From an uncultured Eubacteriales bacterium (GTDB lineage Bacteria > Bacillota > Clostridia > Christensenellales > Aristaeellaceae), in contig CACWZP010000001.1 in NCBI GenBank assembly GCA_902765395.1, positions 1 through 64,000 of the forward strand: DNA of 64,000 nucleotides, in the 5' to 3' direction. Positions 1 through 7,848 of the stretch are shown here, in pieces. The position numbers and the translations under genes were made by a program. Below the pieces are notes generated by a model. The model was not told where the DNA came from. It ran no database searches and saw nothing but the letters and a program-made list of their open reading frames with translations. How positions within the stretch are numbered: the stretch's first letter is position 1; every line of letters begins with the position of its first letter.

Positions 1-227
1 ACATGGCCGAGGACTTCTGCCTCGATATCGACCTGCGAGCCTTCGGTGACATGAAGATTTCCGAGCACATCCTCCTGCACCACGACGACGTGAAGGCCGT
101 GAATACCGAGGAGAACCCGGAGAACGTGGCCCCCACGGCCGGCCCCGGCGGCGCGGTGGACGGCGGCCAGGCGCAGGTGAAGCTGCCCGCGCTGAGCTGG
201 AACGTCATCCGGTTTGAGAAGGTGTAA
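1..227 (+). CDS. Alpha-L-arabinofuranosidase (GH51), C-terminal end only
   Basis: The frame is open from the window edge, so only about the last 75 residues are visible. The stretch EHILLHHDDVKAVNT followed by ENPENV and the closing LPALSWNVIRFEK matches the C-terminal beta-sandwich of GH51 arabinofuranosidases, which remove arabinose side chains from arabinan and arabinoxylan. Catalytic residues lie outside the window. The Met codon at 3 is internal, not a start. Two hairpins follow the stop. Family assignment rests only on this tail. Confidence 0.75.
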   Translation, partial: MAEDFCLDIDLRAFGDMKISEHILLHHDDVKAVNTEENPENVAPTAGPGGAVDGGQAQVKLPALSWNVIRFEKV

Positions 228-282
228 TCAACAGACTGCCGATAAAGCCTGCAGTCTGTTGACCATTTCAACATGAAGAAAG

Positions 283-314
283 AACCGGAGCGCATCGCTC
301 CGGTTTTCTTTTTA
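283..314 (+). terminator. Rho-independent terminator after the GH51 gene
   Basis: A perfect 10-bp stem (AACCGGAGCG, loop CAT, CGCTCCGGTT) runs into a T-rich tract. A second hairpin with 11-bp arms CAACAGACTGC and GCAGTCTGTTG lies just upstream at 229-261. The converging gene ends at 329. Confidence 0.85.
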
Positions 315-328
315 TGCTGTCGCGGTTG

Positions 329-787
329 TCAATACCGCTCCTTGATCTCCAGCAGCGTGCCCAGGGCCGCAGAGGTGTCGAAGTACTCGTAGGCCTCGTA
401 GCCCTTCTCCTGCTTGAAGATGGACTGGAAGCCCGCGCCCTCGAGCACGGCCTCGTCCGCCTCGATGGGGCCGTCCGTCATCAGGCAGATGGAGCAGATG
501 GAGGTGCCGTGCGCCTTCAGCCAGGCCGCCCAGGGGTCGTCGTGGCCCAGGGGCTGGATGATCTCAAACCAGAAGTTTTCGCTGCAGACGCTGGCGGCCC
601 TCATGGGGGTGTCGGTGATGTCCCGGCCCAGGTAGCGCGTGTAGGGCGCGCGCACCTGGTTGTGGGGAAGGTCCGCCGGTTCCGGCTCCCGGTCCATACC
701 CAGCAGCGTCCGATAGGCCGAGACCGTCCTGTCCAGGTCGTCCGTGACCACGATGACCTTGATGATTTTCGTCGATGACAGCGCCAT
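329..787 (-). CDS. VOC/glyoxalase-fold protein
   Basis: The 152-residue protein has the paired beta-alpha-beta-beta-beta layout of the vicinal oxygen chelate superfamily: it opens with IIKVIVVTDDLDRTVSAYRT and has a second module ending in LGTLLEIKE. Glu and His residues at family metal-ligand positions are present, but the reaction cannot be read from sequence; members include glyoxalases, epimerases and dioxygenases. AAGGAGG lies 8 nt before the ATG. It is the last gene of the leftward sugar operon that begins at 5625, and a second VOC gene sits in the same operon, which suggests a sugar- or aldehyde-linked step. Confidence 0.75.
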   Translation of the reverse strand: MALSSTKIIKVIVVTDDLDRTVSAYRTLLGMDREPEPADLPHNQVRAPYTRYLGRDITDTPMRAASVCSENFWFEIIQPLGHDDPWAAWLKAHGTSICSICLMTDGPIEADEAVLEGAGFQSIFKQEKGYEAYEYFDTSAALGTLLEIKERY

Positions 788-829
788 GCTGCCCGCCTCC
801 TTATTCTGTCGATTGTCGCCCTCGCGCCG

Positions 830-1618
830 TCACTTCAGCGCGCCGGCGCTCATGCCCTTTTCAAAGTTCTTCTGCATGCACAGGTAGGCCGCGATCTCGG
901 GGATGGCCGTCATCACCGCCGCCGCCAGGATCTTCGTCTGGTCGTTGGTGAACTCGCCCTGGAAGAACTGGGGCAGCAGCGTCACGGTTTGCTTGGCCGG
1001 GCTCTGCAGGAACAGCAGCGGCAGCAGGTAGGCGTTCCAGGAGTTGATCAGCGTCAGCACGATCACTGCCGAGGCGATGGGCTTGGTAAGCGGGATGATG
1101 ATGCTGACGAACAGCTGGAAGGTGTTGGCGCCGTCGATGCGCGCGGCCTCCATCAGCTCGTCCGGCACGCCGTCCAGGAAGTTCCGGGTCAGCAGGATCG
1201 TGAACGGCATCTGCAGCGCCGTCTGGGGGAAGATCACCGAGAAGAAGGTGTTGTACATCCTCAGCTTCTGGAACGTGACGAACAGCGGCGTGAGCAGTAT
1301 GACCTCCGGCAGCGTCAGCGCCACCAGGATCAGCCAGAAATAGACCTCCTTGCCGAAGATGTGCAGCTTGGAAAAGCCGAAGCCCGCCGTCATGCTGAAC
1401 ACGTACACCAGCAGGATCACGCCGCCGGAGATGATGGCGGAGTTGCGGAAGAAGGTGGGCACCACGCCGGTGTCCCACACGGCCTTGTAGTTGGCAAAGC
1501 CCCGCCCGCCCAGCGAGCCGGCCACCATCTGGATCAGCGGCAGCACATAGGGCACCGTCATGATGAACAGTAGCAGCTGCAAAAGGATCTTGCTCTTGAC
1601 GCTTCTGACCTCAAGCAT
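830..1618 (-). CDS. Carbohydrate ABC transporter permease, MalG type (CUT1)
   Basis: Inner-membrane permease subunit of 262 residues with about six membrane segments. The coupling-loop signature EAARIDGANTFQLFVSIIIP, which docks on the ATPase, is intact, and the C-terminus ENFEKG-like end is typical of MalG/UgpE. The start overlaps the end of the MalF-type gene by 8 nt, so translation is probably coupled. No ATPase gene is in the operon; CUT1 systems of Firmicutes commonly share one MsmK-like ATPase encoded elsewhere. Substrate unknown. Confidence 0.9.
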   Translation of the reverse strand: MLEVRSVKSKILLQLLLFIMTVPYVLPLIQMVAGSLGGRGFANYKAVWDTGVVPTFFRNSAIISGGVILLVYVFSMTAGFGFSKLHIFGKEVYFWLILVALTLPEVILLTPLFVTFQKLRMYNTFFSVIFPQTALQMPFTILLTRNFLDGVPDELMEAARIDGANTFQLFVSIIIPLTKPIASAVIVLTLINSWNAYLLPLLFLQSPAKQTVTLLPQFFQGEFTNDQTKILAAAVMTAIPEIAAYLCMQKNFEKGMSAGALK

Positions 1619-2501
1619 GCTTTCCGCCCCCTTTGTTGGCCCGGTTCGTCAGGTAAGCCCCCGCCACCGCCAGCACCAGCAGCATCACCGATATGGCCGC
1701 CGCGTAGCCCAGGTGGGACTGGCGGATGCCCTGGCGGTAGATGTAGGTGCCCAGGAATTCCGTGGCGTGCATCGGCCCGCCGGTGGTGATCAGGTAGGGG
1801 ATGTCGAAGGTCTTCAGCGCGCCGATCACGCCCAGCATGGCCATGGACACCGTGGTGCCCCGGCAGTTGGGCAGCACCATGCTCCACAGCGTGCGCAGGT
1901 TGCCCGCGCCGTCGATGCGCGCCGCCTCCAGCATCTCCATGTCGATCTGGCTCATGGCGGCATAGTAGAGGATGAAGCTCATGCCCGTGAACTCCCAGAT
2001 GGCCACCGACATCAGCACGTACAGCGCCGTGTTGGGCCGGGACAGCCAGTCCACCGTGATGGGGATGTGGGCCCAGTTGAAGAAGCTCTGCAATATGCCC
2101 TGGGGGGAATACAGCAGCCGAAACACCGGGGCCATCGTGGCCGGGGCCAGGATGGTCGGGATGAAGATCAGGCACTTGTGCAGCGTGGCCAGCTTCACGT
2201 CCGTGTGCAGGATCGCCGCGAATATGAAGCCCAGGGAATTCTGGATCACGAAGGTGATGACGAAGTATACCACCGTGTTCTGAAGGCACTTCCAGAACAC
2301 CTTGTCCCTGAACAGCTTGGCGAAGTTCGCCAGGCCCACCCGGGTCTGGTCCGGGCTGAGGCCGTCCCATTCCATGGTGGACAGGTTGAAGGTGAAGAAC
2401 ATGGAGTAGTAGATGATGATGACCAGGAAGAGAAACGCGGGAAGAATCCAAATCAGCCCGTTGGTTCGCTTCAATTTCATGGGCGCTGCCCTGTCATTCA
2501 T
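1611..2501 (-). CDS. Carbohydrate ABC transporter permease, MalF type (CUT1)
   Basis: Permease partner of the MalG-type protein, about 296 residues. The first helix follows KLKRTNGLIWILPAFLFLV, and the EAA loop reads EAARIDGAGNLRTLWSMVLP. The ATG at 2501 is chosen because AGGGAG lies about 8 nt upstream. The longer open frame to 2573 merely translates a hairpin array and is unlikely to be coding. It lies between the binding protein and MalG, the standard CUT1 order. Confidence 0.9.
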   Translation of the reverse strand: MNDRAAPMKLKRTNGLIWILPAFLFLVIIIYYSMFFTFNLSTMEWDGLSPDQTRVGLANFAKLFRDKVFWKCLQNTVVYFVITFVIQNSLGFIFAAILHTDVKLATLHKCLIFIPTILAPATMAPVFRLLYSPQGILQSFFNWAHIPITVDWLSRPNTALYVLMSVAIWEFTGMSFILYYAAMSQIDMEMLEAARIDGAGNLRTLWSMVLPNCRGTTVSMAMLGVIGALKTFDIPYLITTGGPMHATEFLGTYIYRQGIRQSHLGYAAAISVMLLVLAVAGAYLTNRANKGGGKHA

Positions 2502-2518
2502 GGCCCTGTCTCCCTTCT

Positions 2519-2578
2519 CACGCGCCAAAGCGCAATTCATGTCCAAAGGACAATTCACGCGCCGAAGGCGCAATTCAT
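2519..2578 (-). repeat. Array of three short hairpin units between binding-protein and permease genes
   Basis: Read on the minus strand, TGAATTG is repeated three times, each followed by a different small palindrome: CGCC-TTCG-GGCG type, TCC-TTT-GGA type and CGC-TTT-GGCG type. Stem sequences differ while complementarity is kept. The array sits in the transcribed spacer of the sugar operon, where processing or stabilising hairpins often set a high ratio of binding protein to permease. Confidence 0.7.
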
Positions 2579-2579
2579 T

Positions 2580-2607
2580 GGGGCTGCCTCAGTTTTGAGA
2601 CAGCCCC
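2580..2607 (-). other. Large intercistronic hairpin
   Basis: GGGGCTG and CAGCCCC arms (12 bp with one mismatch) close a four-base loop directly after the binding-protein stop. No T-run follows on the minus strand, so it fits an mRNA-stabilising hairpin or partial attenuator better than a full terminator. The stem resembles the terminator at 25242-25266. Confidence 0.65.
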
Positions 2608-2617
2608 GTTGTTTGCC

Positions 2618-3931
2618 TTACTGCTCGGCCTGCACCTCGGCCAGGTACTCGCAGCCCTCCTCGGCGCTCATCATGCCGGAGGCCACGCCCGCCAGCACGT
2701 CCATCATCGCCTGGTTCAGGTCGGCGCTGATCTCGCCGAAGCGGGGGTTGTCGGCGTTGGACATGGCGTTGGCCAGGTAGTCCTTTACGGCCTCGTTCTG
2801 GGCGTCCGGGTTCACCAGCTGCACGGCGTCCCAGTTGGGGGTGGCGGTCTTCAGCACGGGCACCACGTTCAGGGAGTCGGCGATCAGCTGCTGGCCCTCT
2901 TCAGAGGCGCCCAGCCACACCGCGAACTTGGTGGCGGCGTCGATGTTCTCGCCCGCGGCGGCCACGGCGGTGGCGTAGTCGATGTCGCTGAACATGTAGC
3001 CCACGTTGCCTGTGCCGGCCAGGTCGGGGAAGTTGATCGGGATCATGGTGAAGGGCTCGTCGGTGGAGGAAGCGGCCTCCATGTTGGCCCGCATGGTGTC
3101 GGGCAGGGTGTTCATGGTGTACCAGGAGCCCATCATCACCATGGCGGCCTGCTGGGACAGGAACATGTTGTTGGCCTCGGGATACTGTTGGATGCCCAGC
3201 GCGCCGGGCTGCATGATGCCCTCGTCAAACAGGCTCTTCCACAGGTTCAGGCCGGTGACGAAGGTCTCGTCGGTCCACTCCACCTCGCCGCGGCAGGCCT
3301 TGGTGAACTGGCCGGGGTTCACGTTGTCACAGATGGCGTGGAAGGTGTCCATGTTGAAGGCGCCCTGGCCCGCGCCCTGCACGAAGCCGATGATGCCGTT
3401 GTCTTCAAAGGTCTTGACGGCGGCCTTCCAGGATTCCATGTCGGTGGGGATGGCCACTTCGTACTTGTCGAACAGGTCCTTGTTGATCCACAGGTTGCCG
3501 GCATACACGGTGCCCACGCCCAGGGCCTTCAGCTCGCCGTTCACGGTCATGGTGGTCAGGGAGGTCTCGCTGATCTTGTCGGCGTAGTCCTCGCCCAGGG
3601 CCTCGATCAGGGCCGGGGTCAGGTCGATGGCCTGGCTGGCGAAGATCTCGATGCCGCCGTTGGCCGAGCCCGCGGAGCACTGGAACAGGTCCACGCCCCC
3701 CTGGTTGGCCAGAGCCGGCTTGATGGTGGCGTCGTAGTCGTCGATGGAGATCTGCTTCCAGGTGACGTGGATGTCGGGATAGGTCTGGTTGAACGCCTCG
3801 ATGAAGGATTCGTTCACGGGGGAGCCGGGGGTCCAGCCGTACCAGATCAGTTCGGCCTCCTCCGCCATCGCGGCGGGGAGCATCGCGGCCAGCAGCAGGC
3901 AGGCCAGCAGGATTGCGAGGGTCTTCTTCAT
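2618..3931 (-). CDS. Extracellular sugar-binding protein of ABC transporter
   Basis: A 437-residue family 1 solute-binding protein. An N-terminal Lys-Lys plus hydrophobic segment ends in AMA-EE, a signal peptidase I type site; the Cys at residue 11 is too early for a convincing lipobox. The mature part starts ELIWYGWTPG and carries the usual LGVGTVYAGNLWINKDLF hinge region. AGGAGG precedes the ATG. It is followed by the MalF and MalG permeases, so it supplies the substrate; the ligand is probably an oligosaccharide, perhaps arabinose- or xylose-containing given the GH51 gene nearby (inference). Confidence 0.9.
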   Translation of the reverse strand: MKKTLAILLACLLLAAMLPAAMAEEAELIWYGWTPGSPVNESFIEAFNQTYPDIHVTWKQISIDDYDATIKPALANQGGVDLFQCSAGSANGGIEIFASQAIDLTPALIEALGEDYADKISETSLTTMTVNGELKALGVGTVYAGNLWINKDLFDKYEVAIPTDMESWKAAVKTFEDNGIIGFVQGAGQGAFNMDTFHAICDNVNPGQFTKACRGEVEWTDETFVTGLNLWKSLFDEGIMQPGALGIQQYPEANNMFLSQQAAMVMMGSWYTMNTLPDTMRANMEAASSTDEPFTMIPINFPDLAGTGNVGYMFSDIDYATAVAAAGENIDAATKFAVWLGASEEGQQLIADSLNVVPVLKTATPNWDAVQLVNPDAQNEAVKDYLANAMSNADNPRFGEISADLNQAMMDVLAGVASGMMSAEEGCEYLAEVQAEQ

Positions 3932-3984
3932 GATGATTGCCTCCTTGATGTCGTTTGGTTTGACTGACTATATCATGCTGTGGG

Positions 3985-4449
3985 CTACTTCCGGTAGCTC
4001 TCCAGCAGTTCCACGATGCACTTCAGCTCCGGCGCGTCAAGGTAGTTGTACTCGCCGCTGCCGTCGCCGTACACGCCGTGCTGCACCAGCTTCAGGCCCG
4101 CCGCCTCGGCGTTTTTCACCTGCTGGGCGGAATCGCGCACCTGGAAGGCGATGTGGTGCATGCCCTCGCCGTGCTCGTCCAGGAAGTTCCTCCAGGTGGA
4201 GGGCGCCTCGTTGGGCTGGATCAGCTCCAGCTGCAGGCCCGGGCCCACGTCGAAGAAGGCCATCAGGCAGCCCGCATCCGGCGCCGGCTGGCCCATGAAG
4301 GTGGTGCCGGTCACCGAATAATCGCCCACGGGCTGGGTCTCGGGCACGTCCACGCCCAGGAAGGCGGCCCACTTGCGCTTCGTCGTCTCCACGTCCTTGA
4401 CGATAAAGCCCACCTGCGCGAACAGGTGCGTTCCAACAACTCCTGCCAT
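3985..4449 (-). CDS. VOC-family protein, epimerase/glyoxalase-like
   Basis: A 154-residue vicinal oxygen chelate protein with two modules. HLFAQVGFIVKD opens the first; GEGMHHIAFQVRD carries a metal-ligand His in the second and resembles methylmalonyl-CoA epimerase and glyoxalase I. The ATG at 4449 is preferred because AGGAGG lies 7 nt upstream; an upstream ATG at 4473 lacks a site. It lies 24 nt after the oxidoreductase gene in the same operon, so it probably acts on a sugar-derived intermediate. Exact reaction unknown. Confidence 0.8.
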   Translation of the reverse strand: MAGVVGTHLFAQVGFIVKDVETTKRKWAAFLGVDVPETQPVGDYSVTGTTFMGQPAPDAGCLMAFFDVGPGLQLELIQPNEAPSTWRNFLDEHGEGMHHIAFQVRDSAQQVKNAEAAGLKLVQHGVYGDGSGEYNYLDAPELKCIVELLESYRK

Positions 4450-4473
4450 AAATATCCTCCTCTGCTCTTTCAA

Positions 4474-5625
4474 CTATATCTCGCCGAGCGCCTGGCCCGG
4501 TTCAATGGGTTCGGGAATTTCACAGCCGGTGCACATCCGGTAGAACGCGCCGGTCTCCGCCGATTCGATCAGGCCCTCGATGGCCTCGGTGATGTGGGTC
4601 GCCAGCTCGCCGCCGGCCCGGTTCGGCCGTCCCGTCTCGATGGCCCGGGCCAAGTCCAGCACGCCGATGCCCCGGGAGTAGTCCTTGGGCCGGGGGAACA
4701 GCTCCGGCAGCTCGTAGAAGGTCTCCTTCCGGGCGCGGGCCTCGTCCGTGTCCCGGAACAGGGGGTCCAGGTACTGCTCCTTGCGGTACACCCTGGGCGC
4801 GCCGCCGCCGAAGTTGGGGTCGGGATAGGTCAGCGTGCCGCCGTCGCCGTAGATTTCAAACATCGGCAGCGTGGAGCGGTAGATGTCGAAGCTGACGTTC
4901 AGGTTCACCACCGCGCCGCTCACCAGCCGAAGGATCGCGGTGTAGTGGGTGGGGATCTCCGGCGCGATCTCCTCGCCGGCGCGCGGGCCCAGGTAGAGAT
5001 GGCGCTTCTCGAGGCCCCGGGTGCCGTAGGCCGCGACGGACTCGATGGGCCCCAGCAGCGAGACGATGGCCGACAGGTAGTAGGGCGCCATGTCGTAGAG
5101 AGGCCCCGCGCCCTTTTTGTAGAAGGGCTCCACGTTGGGGTGCCAGGTCTCGTAGCCGAAGGTGGTCATGTTGGCGGTGACGAAGAAGGGCTTGCCGATC
5201 AGACCCTTGTCCAGGTACCAGCGCAGGCTCTGCAGCCCGGAGCCCAGGAAGGTGTCCGGCGCGCAGCCCACCTGCACGCCCGCCTTTTCCGCCAGGGTGA
5301 GGATCTCCCGGGCGGCGGAAACGCTCTGGGCGAAGGGCTTTTCGCTGAACAGGTGCTTCCCGGCGGCGATGATCTGCCGATCCAGCGCCACGTGCAGCTG
5401 GGGCGGCGTCAGGTTGACGACGATCTCCACCGCCTCGTCCTTCAGCAGCTCCTCGGTCACGCAGGCCTTCGGGATGTCGAACTCCCGGGCCAGCTTCTCC
5501 GCCAGCGAGCGGTTCACGTCCGCGCAGGCCACGATGTTCAGCCGGGGATAGAACGCCTTGATGTCCGCCGCGTAGGTGCGGCTGATGACGCCGCAGCCCA
5601 GCAGGCCCACGTTGAACGTCCGCAT
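4474..5625 (-). CDS. Gfo/Idh/MocA-family oxidoreductase
   Basis: NAD(P)-dependent sugar or inositol dehydrogenase of about 383 residues. The Rossmann motif VGLLGCGVIS lies near the start, followed by SEKPFAQSVS, the EKP motif whose Lys is catalytic in this family. The ATG at 5625 is supported by AGGAGG 7 nt upstream. It is the first gene of the leftward sugar operon and divergent from the AraC-type regulator. Coupling of oxidoreductase, VOC proteins and an ABC importer suggests import and oxidation of one sugar or sugar acid. Confidence 0.88.
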   Translation of the reverse strand: MRTFNVGLLGCGVISRTYAADIKAFYPRLNIVACADVNRSLAEKLAREFDIPKACVTEELLKDEAVEIVVNLTPPQLHVALDRQIIAAGKHLFSEKPFAQSVSAAREILTLAEKAGVQVGCAPDTFLGSGLQSLRWYLDKGLIGKPFFVTANMTTFGYETWHPNVEPFYKKGAGPLYDMAPYYLSAIVSLLGPIESVAAYGTRGLEKRHLYLGPRAGEEIAPEIPTHYTAILRLVSGAVVNLNVSFDIYRSTLPMFEIYGDGGTLTYPDPNFGGGAPRVYRKEQYLDPLFRDTDEARARKETFYELPELFPRPKDYSRGIGVLDLARAIETGRPNRAGGELATHITEAIEGLIESAETGAFYRMCTGCEIPEPIEPGQALGEI

Positions 5626-5775
5626 GGCAGCCTCCTGTTGCATGGGATTGATTACACAATCATAATATCACGTTCACACACTTAACGTTGCTCAGAAAAT
5701 CCGAAGGGCCTGCGCATAAATTGCGAAGATTTGCAGCGGGCCGAGGGCATTTTGTGCGCAAAAATGCGGCGGCGC

Positions 5776-5803
5776 TTGAAAAACGGGGAAAATATGATAG
5801 AAT
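5776..5803 (+). promoter_or_regulatory. Promoter of the AraC-type regulator
   Basis: TTGAAA and TAGAAT are separated by 16 nt, 54 nt upstream of the chosen start codon. The surrounding AT-rich gap of about 230 nt separates two divergent units and is the likely binding region for the regulator. Confidence 0.65.
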
Positions 5804-5856
5804 ACATGTAAACGGTTGAGTAGCCGGATATGGGAACGGCGCGCGAGGGCATCACC

Positions 5857-6711
5857 ATGGGAATCAACAAGTATTATGAGAACCTGATCTTCAGCGGCGG
5901 CTCGAAGATCAACGTGTCCCGCAAGGTGGATACGAATTATTTTGATACCGTGCACTGGCACCCCTATGTGGAGGTGCTGGTCAGCCTGAAGGACGGCAAC
6001 GCGGCCACCATCAACTTCACCCGCTACGCCCTGGCCGAGAACGACATCGCCATCGTCTATTCCGGCGACCTGCACGCGGTGCACTACGTGACGGAGGACT
6101 CCTTCCTGATTATCCAGTTCCCCATCGCACTGCTGGCGGTGATGGGGGAGCTGAGCCGCGTGCTGCCCCAGCTGTCCCGCTGCAACTGCGTGCGCCATGT
6201 GCCGGGGGACGCGGCCAGCGAGGACAGGCTGCGCTGCGTGAGGGCCATCGACGAGAGCTACCACTCCGACGATCCCTTCCGGGAGGTGCGCGCCTACGCC
6301 AGCCTGCTGGAGTTCTTCGCCCGGGTGGGGCGGCTGTGCATGTCGGCCCAGCCGGACGCCGCCGCCGGCGCCAGCACGGAGCAGGCCAACACGAAGCTGA
6401 TGGCCGAGGCCTGCCTGTACATCACCGAGAACTGCGTCAAGCCCCTGACGCTGAACGAGGTGGCCAGCGAGGTGGGCGTCAGCAAGTCCCACTTTGCCCA
6501 CCTGTTCAAGGGCTACACCAACATGACCTTCGTGGACTTCCTCACCACCGAGCGCATCAAGCTGGCGGAGAGCCTGTTCCCCAACCCCAAGCTGCACATC
6601 ATCGACATCGCCTTCGAATCCGGCTTCTCCAGCATCTCCTCCTTCAACCGGGCGTTCCGCAAGGTGAAGGGGTGCTCGCCGTCCCAGTTCCGCGCCACGA
6701 TGATCGACTGA
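5857..6711 (+). CDS. AraC-family transcriptional regulator
   Basis: A 284-residue regulator. Residues 1-150 form a cupin-like sensor (WHPYVEVLVSLKDG), and the last 100 residues hold two helix-turn-helix units, with LNEVASEVGVSKSHFAHLFK and IIDIAFESGFSSISSFNRAFRK. The ATG at 5857 has GAGGG 7 nt upstream; an ATG at 5830 with a weaker site is possible. It is divergent from the Gfo/Idh/MocA-ABC operon, so it most likely activates that operon in response to its sugar. Confidence 0.88.
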   Translation: MGINKYYENLIFSGGSKINVSRKVDTNYFDTVHWHPYVEVLVSLKDGNAATINFTRYALAENDIAIVYSGDLHAVHYVTEDSFLIIQFPIALLAVMGELSRVLPQLSRCNCVRHVPGDAASEDRLRCVRAIDESYHSDDPFREVRAYASLLEFFARVGRLCMSAQPDAAAGASTEQANTKLMAEACLYITENCVKPLTLNEVASEVGVSKSHFAHLFKGYTNMTFVDFLTTERIKLAESLFPNPKLHIIDIAFESGFSSISSFNRAFRKVKGCSPSQFRATMID

Positions 6712-6838
6712 ACGGCGCGCGGGAAGCGGCTTCAAAGTGAATACGCGTGGATTGGACAGACGCAGGGGCGCTGCTACGGCGCCCCTGCAAATGTGTGACA
6801 GAGTTTTTGGACAGCCCCTCTCCGCGGGACGCCCCGCC

Positions 6839-7552
6839 TCACCAGGGATAGGCCTCCCCGGCGTAGGTGATGAACAGGTCGCCGTCCTTCACGCGGCGGC
6901 GCGCCTCGAACAGCCGGCGCAGGGTCTCGGCGTGGTCATAGGGGATGAGCGGCGCTTCCCGATTGCCCTCGTTGGTGCGCATCCAGCCCGGGTGCACGCA
7001 CAGTATGTTCAGGTTGTCCTCGCCCTTCCAGGCGTTGAAGACGGTCTTGGTGACCATGTTCAGCGCGGCCTTGGCCACGGCGTAGTCCGTCATGTTGGTG
7101 CGGTAGCAGGCGCCGATGCTGCCGGCCTCGGAGGAGATGTTCACCACCAGGGCGGCCTCGCTCTTCTTCAGCAGCGGGTAAAACGCCTGGATCACCCGCA
7201 GCGGCCCCGCCGCGTCCACGTTGACGCTGCGCGCGAAGTAATCCGGGTCGGCCTCCATCACGTGGCTCTGGCAGTCCGGGGCGGTGGTCACCGCGTTGTT
7301 GATGATCGTGTCGAGATGATCCGCCTTCGCCGAGACCTGGCCGAAGGCGTCCCGGACGGACGGGGTGGAGCCCACGTCCATGACGACGACCGAGAGCTGT
7401 TCGGGGTATTCCCGCAGCAGAGCGTCGAAGGCGTCGGTTTCCCCGCGGACGCAGGCGAAGACCCGGTCGCCCTGCTCCAGATACCGCCGGACGAGGTTGT
7501 GGCCCAGGGCCTGGGGACGGCCCGTGCCGGTGATCAGTACATTTTGCATCAT
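6839..7552 (-). CDS. Short-chain dehydrogenase/reductase
   Basis: An SDR-family oxidoreductase of 237 residues. The nucleotide-binding start VLITGTGRPQALG is a loose version of the usual TGxxxGxG. The catalytic Ser is in VNISSEAGS and the Tyr/Lys pair in TDYAVAK. GGAGG precedes tandem ATG codons. It ends in LFITYAGEAYPW, similar to the end of a second SDR at 26710-27414 (YNGTERPW), so the two are paralogues. Substrate unknown; sugar or polyol is plausible. Confidence 0.85.
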   Translation of the reverse strand: MMQNVLITGTGRPQALGHNLVRRYLEQGDRVFACVRGETDAFDALLREYPEQLSVVVMDVGSTPSVRDAFGQVSAKADHLDTIINNAVTTAPDCQSHVMEADPDYFARSVNVDAAGPLRVIQAFYPLLKKSEAALVVNISSEAGSIGACYRTNMTDYAVAKAALNMVTKTVFNAWKGEDNLNILCVHPGWMRTNEGNREAPLIPYDHAETLRRLFEARRRVKDGDLFITYAGEAYPW

Positions 7553-7673
7553 GGCTCACCTCCATGCATATTTTCTCAATTTCGCGGGAAACGGGCTACG
7601 CCGTTGCGGCAAAAATGCCTGCCAGATCTTGCAAAAGTGGGACGAGCCGCGGCGTTCGGCGGGAAAAAACGGC

Positions 7674-7702
7674 TTGCCGATTCCATTTGCAGACGTTATA
7701 AT
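7674..7702 (+). promoter_or_regulatory. Promoter upstream of the 7849 oxidoreductase
   Basis: TTGCCG and TATAAT are separated by 17 nt. The -10 box lies in the first copy of a direct repeat. The second copy also has TATAAT (7776-7781) but lacks a recognisable -35 box. Confidence 0.7.
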
Positions 7703-7822
7703 GATTAGCGAACCGGGCCGAAGGCCGGTTGCGCGGGTCGGCGGCTCCCGCAGGGAAAGACGCCGACAATCAAGTTATAATGATTAGCGAACCCCGGGCC
7801 GAAGGCCGGTTGCGCGGGCCGG
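7695..7822 (+). repeat. Direct repeat duplicating a promoter -10 and hairpin
   Basis: GTTATAATGATTAGCGAACC occurs at 7695 and again at 7774, each followed by a small hairpin of the form GGGCC-GAA-GGCC and then GGTTGCGCGGG. The copies are offset by 79 nt, the second with two extra C. The duplication lies in the leader of the gene starting at 7849. Confidence 0.85.
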
Positions 7823-7848
7823 CAGGCCCCGAAGGGAGGAATGGAGCT

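Noticed and set aside
2502-2573. N-terminal extension of the MalF-type permease
   Set aside because: It only translates the hairpin array; ATG 2501 has a proper ribosome site and gives a normal family N-terminus.
2519-2578. CRISPR-like short repeats
   Set aside because: Units are about 19 nt, only three, without spacers of constant length or cas genes; they are hairpins.
2618-3931. Lipoprotein signal in the sugar-binding protein
   Set aside because: The Cys at residue 11 lies inside the hydrophobic core, too early for a lipobox; an AMA-EE cleavage site is better.
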